The notes under the pieces are model-generated. The model made no database searches and was not told the DNA's origin. It saw only the letters and a program-made list of their open reading frames with translations. 64,000 nucleotides of DNA from Aliidiomarina sanyensis (GTDB lineage: Bacteria > Pseudomonadota > Gammaproteobacteria > Enterobacterales > Alteromonadaceae): assembly GCF_003987175.1 (NCBI RefSeq), contig NZ_PIPM01000002.1:62001-126000 (forward strand), given 5' to 3'. Every line of letters starts with the position of its first letter. Position 1 is the stretch's first letter. Made by a program: the position numbers and the translations under genes. This document shows positions 47,892-55,461 of the stretch, in pieces.

Positions 47892-48317
47892 TTAATCACC
47901 CCTATAATAAATCAACAGAGTTCTTGCTTCAGAAAACCTGCTTATTGCGCTTTCGTCAACTTGCCAGGACTTGAATGCCTCGCCCCCAATCTTACGCAAA
48001 CATGCATCATCGGGCGAAAAGTTGTGTTGATTTCGGACGCTTTTAATTTCCTCAAGCAAAGAGCCTTCATCGGCAAATTCTCGCTTCTCTTCATATGGAT
48101 CCCAATCGGCTACAAATAGCGCTCGAATGCCCGTGGGAAGATGGTTTGCAAATATGATTGCATCCTCTAATTTGAGCCGTCGCCTAAAAGCTTCTAGAAC
48201 CCCTACAACCATATTCCAAGCCATATTTGTGGTTTGGAGGTCTGCTACATCTCTTGCATCGAGCATGAAATTTTCGAATTGCTCAGTCGCATGATAGTAA
48301 TTTCTCGGTACCGGCAT
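47892..48317 (-). CDS. DUF2267 family protein
   Basis: A 141-residue protein. The central part VLEAFRRRLKLEDAIIFANHLPTGIRALFVADWDP matches the DUF2267 core (paired helices with the LP..R.L...WDP signature). The function is unknown. It lies 129 bases upstream of mod on the same strand and may be part of the restriction-modification transcription unit or a separate cargo gene. Confidence 0.75.
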   Translation of the reverse strand: MPVPRNYYHATEQFENFMLDARDVADLQTTNMAWNMVVGVLEAFRRRLKLEDAIIFANHLPTGIRALFVADWDPYEEKREFADEGSLLEEIKSVRNQHNFSPDDACLRKIGGEAFKSWQVDESAISRFSEARTLLIYYRGD

Positions 48318-48524
48318 TTACGTCACCACTTCATTAAAGCTGATACTGTTAAAACCAATCTCTGAACTGCAAAGGCCTGTTAATTATAATGGATTATTCA
48401 AACATGAGTAACTGGGGTGAGGCTGCTCGAAAAAGCCTTAATGATAGCGATGTTATCGCACTATTGTTGCCGTTCCAGCATAATAGTTCTAAGGTATCAA
48501 TGTGTTTTCTTGGGGACTAGGCGA

Positions 48525-48938
48525 ATGAGTTACGCTCTAAGTGTAAATCCGATAGTGTTCAAGGAGCGCAACAACGCTTACACATTGAACGATGACCAAG
48601 TGGCCGTTTCCCGGTTTAAACGCATTCTTGAGGAATGGGGCGTTCAACCTGCGCTTTGGGCAAACATCCTAGTAGGCATTTCAATTCAAACGATAGAGGC
48701 TCCAGAGCAAAAGCTCGACCAACGGTTAACGCCGGACCAAAGAGAGCGCCTATTTCTAGTTGCAAGTTACGATGACGCATTAAAAGCTCTTTTTCTCCAA
48801 GAGCAACACCGCAGAGAATGGATACAAAACAAGCACCAATCACTGGATGGGTATTCGCCTTTAGACATTTTAACGTGCGGCTCGCTACTTGCGATGGATG
48901 AACTCAATGACTATCTACAAAGAATTATTCGCTCTTGA
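48525..48938 (+). CDS. MbcA/ParS/Xre-type antitoxin-domain protein, orphan
   Basis: A 137-residue protein from the ATG at 48525; the open frame extends upstream without support. The C-terminal segment SLDGYSPLDILTCGSLLAMD is like the toxin-binding domain of Xre/MbcA/ParS antitoxins (LDGRSPLELL), and the centre looks helical. Such antitoxins usually precede a RES- or ART-fold toxin; none follows here. The next gene is an 82-residue zinc protein, so either that is the partner or this is an orphan regulator. Confidence 0.6.
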   Translation: MSYALSVNPIVFKERNNAYTLNDDQVAVSRFKRILEEWGVQPALWANILVGISIQTIEAPEQKLDQRLTPDQRERLFLVASYDDALKALFLQEQHRREWIQNKHQSLDGYSPLDILTCGSLLAMDELNDYLQRIIRS

Positions 48939-48966
48939 ATTTCAGCATTCAATCTGAGGCGTTTGT

Positions 48967-49215
48967 ATGAAGAAAGAAACAAATCAAGCAACTACCGTTA
49001 TCGAAGATATTATCTGCGACATCTGCGGCGAGAGCGTCATACCCAATGTACTAAAGAAACATCTTAAAAACGCCAATGACTTTTCTGACTATGCCAAGCT
49101 CACAGCATCCTTTGGCTACGGCTCAAAACGTGATGGTGAGCGCTTTGACTTCGATTTCTGCGAGTCGTGTTTCGAAAAGATTAGAGCAAAAGTGAGAGAG
49201 TTACAGGGCAAGTAA
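48967..49215 (+). CDS. small zinc-ribbon protein
   Basis: An 82-residue protein with two CxxC pairs, CDICGES near the start and CESCFEK near the end, a plausible zinc ribbon. The middle is charged (FGYGSKRDGERFDFDF). It starts 28 bases after the antitoxin-like gene, so the two may be an operon. Small proteins of this sort occur as accessory genes of mobile elements; function unknown. Confidence 0.6.
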   Translation: MKKETNQATTVIEDIICDICGESVIPNVLKKHLKNANDFSDYAKLTASFGYGSKRDGERFDFDFCESCFEKIRAKVRELQGK

Positions 49216-49385
49216 CTGAGGATATAAAAGCGAAGCTGGTCGAGAGAGAAGTACCATAAATCAGCGATTGCTTACAAGTTACCCTATTGAGCGAGCTCTA
49301 AATTTACACTAGGCTTAAACGCACACTGATGCCGCGTATATTAAGCCGCTGACATCGGAACACAAACCTAAGCAATGGAGGCTTT

Positions 49386-49568
49386 ATGTTAATTCTAACA
49401 AGACGAATCGGCGAAACCTTAATCGTGGGTGATGATATCACCGTCACTATTCTGGGTGTAAAAGGCAACCAAGTGCGCATAGGTATTAATGCACCAAAAG
49501 ATGTGCCTGTGCATCGTGAAGAGATATACACCCGAATTCGTAACGAAGAACCTGAAAAAACCGGTTAG
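49386..49568 (+). CDS. csrA: CsrA/RsmA-type RNA-binding regulator
   Basis: A 60-residue protein, the normal CsrA length, with a GGAGG ribosome binding site. The start [20 protein letters not shown] and the C-terminal RNA-contacting [10 protein letters not shown] are full matches to CsrA. As a dimer it binds GGA-containing leaders and blocks translation or changes mRNA stability. A copy carried by a transposon may act on its own cargo or on host post-transcriptional networks. The host presumably has its own chromosomal csrA outside this window. Confidence 0.93.
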   Translation: MLILTRRIGETLIVGDDITVTILGVKGNQVRIGINAPKDVPVHREEIYTRIRNEEPEKTG

Positions 49569-49609
49569 ATTTTATCGACTTCCAACTGAAGCCCGCTGAG
49601 AAATCTTTG

Positions 49610-50143
49610 ATGGAAAAGCCCTTTCTAATCGTAGACCTTGAAGCAACATGCTGGGACGGCAACGTCCCCGAGCATGAGCGCACTCAAATAATAGAGGATA
49701 TGGAAATTATCGAGTTTGGTTGCGTTATTACCGATAGAAACGGAACTATCTACGATTCTTGCTCTTTCCTTGTGCGCCCAGTCCTTCATCCGCAGTTAAG
49801 TGGCTTTTGCACGTCATTAACCAGCATTGAGCAAACTCAGGTAGATAAGTCACCTACCTATGTAAACGTCGTGCCGAAAATCGATTCATGGCTTGAAGAT
49901 TTTAATGTCGAATTCTGGGGCTCATGGGGTAACTACGACAAGAATCAAATTCAAGTCGAGTTTGAGCGACAGAAGGTCGCACCTAAGTTCTTTTCATTAA
50001 AGCATGTAAATCTGAAAAAACTATGGCGAAAGGGAAAGCCGGGCGGTCGTTCCTCAGGATTGAGAAGCGCACTTAAATACCATGACTTAGAGTTTGAAGG
50101 CACTTACCATCGAGGCATTGATGATGATCTTAACATTTCATGA
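49610..50143 (+). CDS. DEDDh 3'-5' exonuclease (ERI-1/KapD-like), shortened by a stop codon
   Basis: A 177-residue RNase H-fold exonuclease. The acidic motifs are DLEATCWD with the following E, SWGNYDKNQ, and HRGIDDD with the catalytic H and D, so the active site is complete. It ends at a TGA (50141) just after HRGIDDDLNIS, where relatives continue with another helix. The same frame stays open after the TGA for 22 more codons (to 50212), reading SMSKIDWNKVNEGVKSPKHQ, which looks like the lost tail. This is probably a nonsense mutation. Substrate may be RNA or DNA. Confidence 0.8.
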   Translation: MEKPFLIVDLEATCWDGNVPEHERTQIIEDMEIIEFGCVITDRNGTIYDSCSFLVRPVLHPQLSGFCTSLTSIEQTQVDKSPTYVNVVPKIDSWLEDFNVEFWGSWGNYDKNQIQVEFERQKVAPKFFSLKHVNLKKLWRKGKPGGRSSGLRSALKYHDLEFEGTYHRGIDDDLNIS

Positions 50144-50275
50144 TCGATGTCGAAAATCGACTGGAATAAAGTCAATGAAGGCGTTAAAAGTCCGAAACAT
50201 CAAAACCCTTGATTACTCTTGCAAGTAAAACTCGCTAGAACCTGCAGGTTGGTAGTTCATCTTTGTGGATACGAT

Positions 50276-51004
50276 ATGATTAGAAACCTTTACTGTCCTT
50301 ATTGTCGCGGGTTACTCAATGAAGAGCCCAACTCACCAAAGAAGAGCTCTGTGGAACACATGATTCCTAATGCCGCTCTTTCACGGAAGCGCGGTAAAGG
50401 TGATGGTGACTTTTTCGCCTGCCGAAAGTGCAATGGCCACAAAAGTAATATGGATTACGTAATAGGAGTTATCTCGAAATCTCAATCTGCTAACAGCAAT
50501 CTAGTCGTTGATAGCTTGACTCGTGCAAGTACTCAAACAGATGGTCGTGAAAAGCGTTTTTTGGATATGATGAGAACAGCTGTTCGTAAGCCAGATGGTA
50601 ATATTCATTTAAAAATCCCAATCCATGCGGATGACCTTATATCCTATATGCGATACCTCGGAATGGGGCAGTATTTCAAGATTCACAAAAGACCTTTCAA
50701 TCCTGAACGTTACGTGATGCATTTAGAGTTTATCAATAAGCAGGTGACACAGACATTCCAAGCGTCTTATCAGGATACTCATCATTCCAATCCGTTTTTG
50801 GACATTCAAGAAAACCCTCATGCTGAGGTTATAGGCGATGGAGAAGTGATTATCTGGTACAAAAAAGATGCCTACCTTTTTCTATTTCACCATTATGTTG
50901 GTTTCTTAATTGATATCAAAAAGCGCTGTCGCAGGCACGTTGCGCGAGCAGAGCAAAAGGAAGCTTATATTCGAAAACACTTCAGGTACGGCAAGTTGAA
51001 CTAG
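50276..51004 (+). CDS. HNH endonuclease-like protein
   Basis: A 242-residue protein from the ATG at 50276 (an upstream TTG would add 19 residues). The HNH core is at the N-terminus: CPYC, then SVEHMIPNAAL with the catalytic H, and CRKCNGHKS, a zinc-bound beta-beta-alpha-metal fold. The C-terminal 170 residues are unknown and include aromatic segments (YLFLFHHYVGFLI). It may be a nuclease effector of a defence system with the neighbouring genes. Confidence 0.7.
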   Translation: MIRNLYCPYCRGLLNEEPNSPKKSSVEHMIPNAALSRKRGKGDGDFFACRKCNGHKSNMDYVIGVISKSQSANSNLVVDSLTRASTQTDGREKRFLDMMRTAVRKPDGNIHLKIPIHADDLISYMRYLGMGQYFKIHKRPFNPERYVMHLEFINKQVTQTFQASYQDTHHSNPFLDIQENPHAEVIGDGEVIIWYKKDAYLFLFHHYVGFLIDIKKRCRRHVARAEQKEAYIRKHFRYGKLN

Positions 51005-51100
51005 GTAGGTTTTGCGAAATGAGCTTTCACTCAATAAATTATAAGATCTTACCAACCGGTCGCCGCCAAGAATTAATTTTAACTCAGTTTGGAGAAGCTT

Positions 51101-51751
51101 TTGAGAGAGTCAACAGAGCGACAAGTTTTAGAGAACATGCAGAATGATACCCGCTTGGCCAAAAGTCGTAGAAACTTGCTGGCCGTTTCAGCGGTGCTTA
51201 TCGTTATGACATTCGCTGGAGCAAGTCTCACGCAGGTTAATGGTTTGATTTTTGAGTTAACTTTTGACAGTCCTGAGCGTTTACTCACGGTACTATGTAT
51301 TGCCTCTATTCTGCTTACAATTCGTTATTACAATCATGCATCAAAATATCATTCGGCTATTAGAGAGCGATGGACAAAAAGGCTAACTCATGACAATCGT
51401 GTAATATCGAAGCATGAGCACACTGATGAATGGGACGGCATTGCCTACTTAATCGCCCCAAGCGAAGCTGATTATGACCACCCTTCGGGCGAGTACCCCA
51501 CCCTAGATTTCCATCCGCAATACTTTTTCAACGCCGAGTTTGAATACGCAATTGATGTTTCACATGACGTAATTATCCGACGAGTCAATATCCGAGAATT
51601 ATGGAAAGAATCTAAACGTAAGTACTTGTTAGTGCTTGGGTTGATTCTAAAGTATTGGTTCGACGAACAACTTAACGAACCTGATTCCCTCTTCCTCTTC
51701 TCGCCGTACTTACTCAGTATAGTTGGCGTAATGCTCTATCTTTGTATTTAG
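51101..51751 (+). CDS. hypothetical membrane protein in cargo
   Basis: A 216-residue protein started at TTG 51101, which has GGAG seven bases upstream. Two hydrophobic segments (about 26-45 and 60-78) are followed by a charged part (RWTKRLTHDNRV...) and a further hydrophobic stretch at the C-terminus (SPYLLSIVGVMLYLCI). I do not recognise the family. It lies between the HNH gene and the AlbA-type gene on the same strand; the short gaps support one transcript. Confidence 0.55.
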   Translation: MRESTERQVLENMQNDTRLAKSRRNLLAVSAVLIVMTFAGASLTQVNGLIFELTFDSPERLLTVLCIASILLTIRYYNHASKYHSAIRERWTKRLTHDNRVISKHEHTDEWDGIAYLIAPSEADYDHPSGEYPTLDFHPQYFFNAEFEYAIDVSHDVIIRRVNIRELWKESKRKYLLVLGLILKYWFDEQLNEPDSLFLFSPYLLSIVGVMLYLCI

Positions 51752-51801
51752 AGTATGCTTGGCTTAGTAGGTAACGAATAAATTTGGAGCTGCAAAGACT
51801 T

Positions 51802-53787
51802 ATGCGCATAGATAATGAGCTAACAATTATTTCCGAACTTAAAGAATCAAATGAACTTGAATTTAAGCGTGCGCAAAGTGAGCTCCCTACTGACTTTTGG
51901 CCAACCTATAGTGCTTTTGCTAACACAAATGGCGGAATCATTTTACTTGGTATTACAGAAATTGGAGCAGGTAAACATAAGTCTATCGAAGTCACTGGCG
52001 TGAAAAATCCTGAGACGATTTTAAAGCAGCTTTTTGACCAACTAAATAACTCACAAAAAGTCAGCTGCAATCTCCTGACAGATGAGAGTGTCGAAAAAAT
52101 CATCATTGATGAGAAAGTGATATTAAAAATATCTATCCCGAAAGCTGACCGAAAACTGAGACCTGTTTTCATTAAGCAGAATCCCAAGCTTGGCACATAC
52201 GTACGTCACCATGAAGGCGATTATCAGATCACTGGCGAAGCATTGCAAAGAATGTATGCAGAACAAGGCAGTGAGTCGAGGGACGCGCAACTACTTCGCA
52301 AATTCGATTTAAGTGATCTCGATAAAGATACATTACAGCGATACCGCCAGCAATTCTCCAGCAGAAATCCAGAGCATCCATTCAATGGCTTAGAGAATAA
52401 AGAGTTCCTTCGACAGTTAGGTGGGTGGAAAATTGACCGAGAAACTGGGGAGGAAGGGCTTACACTAGCTGGGCTCCTAATGTTTGGACGCGCAGCGAGT
52501 ATTAAAGACCATCTAAGCCATTTTCATTTAGACTACCTTGAACGAGAGGAAGCTGACCGTACTTCCAGGTACATCGATAGGGTTACAATAGACGGCACTT
52601 GGTCAGGAAATCTTTTTGATTTTTACCTTAAAGTTTACCGTAAGCTAACTGAGAATCTGAAAATAACATTTCGCATTAAAGAAGGCACTCGGAGCGACTC
52701 TAGTCCTGTCCACGTAGCAATTCGCGAGGCATTGGTAAACACCCTAGCGCATGCAGACTTCGCATGCACAAAACCCGTAACTGTAGTTAAGAGGCCTGAT
52801 ATGTTTGGCTTTCGGAATCCCGGGTTGATGCGAATTCCTATTGAAAGAGCAATTGAAGGCGGCTTGTCAGATTGCCGCAACTCTAATATACACGATATGT
52901 TCCGAATGATCGGGCTAAGTGAGCGGTTGGGGAGTGGTGTTAGTTCAATATACCGAAGTTGGTCAACACAACACTGGCAACCTCCAAAGCTATACGAGAT
53001 GTTAGATTCCGAGCAAACTTTGTTGGAGCTCCGAATGATAGAGCTCGTGCCTGCAGAGATTCTAGACGAGCTCTATCAGCGTTTCGGAGAGAGCTTCCAT
53101 ACTCTTAGCTCTCTTGATAGAACAATCATCGTCACAGCAGCATGCGAGAAATGGGTCAATCATGAACGAGTAATGCAACTGACTTCTGAGCATTCTAGAG
53201 AAGTTACGTTAGCTCTGCCTCGCTTAGAGAGGAACGGCTTTCTCACTTCAACAGGGTCTCAAAAAGCTAAGTTCTATACATTACCAGGCGAGAGCGTCGC
53301 AACTGTTGACGAGATCTTCCAAGGCTCCCAAGCCTCGCGCCAAACCTTCGAAGGTAGCTCCGAAGGTTTGAATGCTAGCTCCGAAGGTTTGAGTTCATTA
53401 GGGAGTCATTCTAACGGTGAAGGTGACGTAAGCACTCCTCCGAGAGATTCATTTGGAAGGCTAATCATTGAGGGATTAGATAAGCCGTTCATAGATGATT
53501 TGAATGAGCTACATGGAGAGTTCCGAGAAAATCTCTACCAAATTGCTCAAAAAGCTCATCAGACACGAAAATTATCAAAAGATACAATGCACGAACTAAT
53601 ATTAAAGTTATGCGAGGAGCAATACCTATCGAGAACTGTCCTAGCAACGCTACTTTCACGCTCACCTGATGCTTTGAGACAAAGCTACTTAACTCAAATG
53701 ATCAGAAATGAAATCTTATATTACGCTTTTCCACAACAGCCTACGCATGAAAAGCAAGGATATATAGCAAGTCCTAAAAAACAGTAG
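51802..53787 (+). CDS. AlbA_2/Schlafen-type DNA-binding ATPase-like protein
   Basis: A 661-residue protein from the ATG at 51802. It opens with an AlbA_2 (Schlafen-like) domain: ESNELEFKRAQSELPTDFWP and AFANTNGGIILLGITE. A GHKL-type ATP-binding segment follows (VAIREALVNTLAHADFA, then RNPGL, and GLSERLGSGVSSIY). A winged-helix part and a serine/glycine linker with a three-fold short repeat (EGSSEGLNASSEGL) precede the C-terminus. Such proteins occur as regulators and in defence loci. The role here is unknown. Confidence 0.85.
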   Translation: MRIDNELTIISELKESNELEFKRAQSELPTDFWPTYSAFANTNGGIILLGITEIGAGKHKSIEVTGVKNPETILKQLFDQLNNSQKVSCNLLTDESVEKIIIDEKVILKISIPKADRKLRPVFIKQNPKLGTYVRHHEGDYQITGEALQRMYAEQGSESRDAQLLRKFDLSDLDKDTLQRYRQQFSSRNPEHPFNGLENKEFLRQLGGWKIDRETGEEGLTLAGLLMFGRAASIKDHLSHFHLDYLEREEADRTSRYIDRVTIDGTWSGNLFDFYLKVYRKLTENLKITFRIKEGTRSDSSPVHVAIREALVNTLAHADFACTKPVTVVKRPDMFGFRNPGLMRIPIERAIEGGLSDCRNSNIHDMFRMIGLSERLGSGVSSIYRSWSTQHWQPPKLYEMLDSEQTLLELRMIELVPAEILDELYQRFGESFHTLSSLDRTIIVTAACEKWVNHERVMQLTSEHSREVTLALPRLERNGFLTSTGSQKAKFYTLPGESVATVDEIFQGSQASRQTFEGSSEGLNASSEGLSSLGSHSNGEGDVSTPPRDSFGRLIIEGLDKPFIDDLNELHGEFRENLYQIAQKAHQTRKLSKDTMHELILKLCEEQYLSRTVLATLLSRSPDALRQSYLTQMIRNEILYYAFPQQPTHEKQGYIASPKKQ

Positions 53788-53918
53788 TAACTTATCGGAA
53801 ATAAGCAATGACGACGCACCACTTACCGATCTCATAGCACCACAGACTATACAATTTTCGACCGAGAGAGCCAAAACGCAAGCTTTTAATATTTATAATT
53901 TGAAAGAGAGTGAATTAA

Positions 53919-54740
53919 ATGTCTGAAGACAAAGCTAGAAATTTCCTCAATCAAAATGTCTTTCTCGGACTTTTGTTCGGATTTATTTTATTAGTAGCAA
54001 GTATTGTCCTCTTCGTGTATCTCATGGCCTCAGAGCGCACATTTACCGCTAATCACGAGCATATTTATTGGTTCGCAGGTATCTTCAGCGGAACCTTTGG
54101 AACTTTGGTCGCAGCGGTTGCTGCTATTCTTTTTGCAAAAAGCTTAGAGCAAATCAATGAAAGCAATAAACTACTTGCTGCGAGTGCTACCGCATCAAAT
54201 AGGGCTGTCACAGAAAACACAAAAGCGTTCCAACTCAACGAGTATCGTTATGCTATAAAAGCCATAACAGATCAGATTCTTCAGAAGAACAAATCAGTAA
54301 AAGTTTGGCAGCCAGAAGGGAACGATAAGAACCCTCTCTATAATATTAATATTGAAGTTAAAACGAACTTTTGGGACCTGTTTCACGGCTCACTTTCCGC
54401 GCTCTACCCAGGAATTGATATTGAACGTGTCATTGTAGCTCAAGCTGGTTGGGCTGATTTATTCGATAAGTTAGACGATGAAGATAAGAGCGATTTGATT
54501 TCATTTGGGAAATTATTAGCAAGACAAAGAGCTTTAATCAAAGAATACATACACCTTGGGGGCAACCCTTCAATCTATCTGGACGATATCGAGAACTCCG
54601 AGTACTCGGTAAAATACCTAAATAAACCATGCAAATTTTATAACCCCCCTCCCTTTCTAGACAGACTTCCTCATGTTTTTTGCTCCGTTTACACGGCCTC
54701 AATAGATCTAGTCGAAACAATTGATAGACTCACGGAATGA
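53919..54740 (+). CDS. membrane protein with coiled coil, AbiC-like topology
   Basis: A 273-residue protein with two membrane helices (about 14-35 and 51-68), a coiled coil (about 70-115, SLEQINESNKLLAASATASN) and a soluble C-terminal domain. This layout recalls the putative phage abortive infection (putAbiC) family, but no diagnostic motif is certain. It sits among defence-like genes 131 bases after the AlbA-type gene. Confidence 0.55.
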   Translation: MSEDKARNFLNQNVFLGLLFGFILLVASIVLFVYLMASERTFTANHEHIYWFAGIFSGTFGTLVAAVAAILFAKSLEQINESNKLLAASATASNRAVTENTKAFQLNEYRYAIKAITDQILQKNKSVKVWQPEGNDKNPLYNINIEVKTNFWDLFHGSLSALYPGIDIERVIVAQAGWADLFDKLDDEDKSDLISFGKLLARQRALIKEYIHLGGNPSIYLDDIENSEYSVKYLNKPCKFYNPPPFLDRLPHVFCSVYTASIDLVETIDRLTE

Positions 54741-54829
54741 GTTCTTCCCTAAGAATGGTCACATGACACCCAGAGAAAGTTTGCTATCATTGGAGTTGTT
54801 AAACAGGTGATACAAGAGTTTTAGAGTTT

Positions 54830-55057
54830 ATGAGAAATATAAACGTCCAAATCGAAGACTGCTTTTGCACTATAAAAGTTCCAAGTGATCAATGTGAACT
54901 TACAGAAATGAAACTTACAAATGGAGAAAATCTAGAGGTCTGGTGTAATTCGACAAGTCGTTGTTGTAGCATGAAAATACAAGAGTTAAATAGTGCGCAC
55001 ATAAAACTAAAAAACTCATGTGGTTATTATTCAGATACCCATGTTATATATTTTTAA
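54830..55057 (+). CDS. small cysteine-rich hypothetical protein
   Basis: A 75-residue frame with seven cysteines (DCFCTI, DQCEL, VWCNSTSRCCSM, SCGYY), no signal peptide and a weak ribosome binding site. Cysteine spacing does not match a known zinc finger. It could be real and expressed with the preceding gene, or a relic. Confidence 0.35.
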   Translation: MRNINVQIEDCFCTIKVPSDQCELTEMKLTNGENLEVWCNSTSRCCSMKIQELNSAHIKLKNSCGYYSDTHVIYF

Positions 55058-55461
55058 TTATTTGCAGAGCGGTATAACTACTACACCCAGTTAGGTAGAG
55101 AGCTTTTTGATAATCCATCGCGCGACATGCGTCAGCGAAACTATAAAGTTGCGCCCGCACCAAGTCAATTGGATCATGTTTGAGCTCTATTCTGAAAGTT
55201 TGACATTGTCTTCTCGGGATAAAGCATTTGCAAAATCGGATTTCGGGAAAGCTGTTCTAAAGAACCAAGTTTAGCCATTTCACTTGAATTTTAACCATTC
55301 TAAAATACAACTCTTGCCTGTTGCTGCTCTTGAAGTGCTTAATTTACTGGACTTACAGGCTTCCTCGTTTAAAATAATTTGTTAGCGCTTATTGTGGGAA
55401 TTTAGCATTTATTGTGGAAATTGACACATTGGTCCTATTTTAAGGGATGCTTACAAAGTGA
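55058..55461. other. 404-bp cargo intergenic region
   Basis: No plausible coding frame. It is AT-rich and contains the 20-bp tandem repeat described at 55382-55426, which looks like the end of another Tn7-like element. The rest holds nothing I can identify. Confidence 0.5.
55382..55426 (-). repeat. probable end of a second, older Tn7-like element
   Basis: Two tandem 20-bp units, TTAGCGCTTATTGTGGGAAT (55382-55401) and TTAGCATTTATTGTGGAAAT (55402-55421), match at 17 of 20 positions and are followed by TGACA. Read on the minus strand this is TGTCA followed by two CACAATAA-type sites, which mirrors the outer element's TGTAAGA plus CAAAATAAATGATAA layout. The other end was not found, so it is probably a relic. 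Confidence 0.55.
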
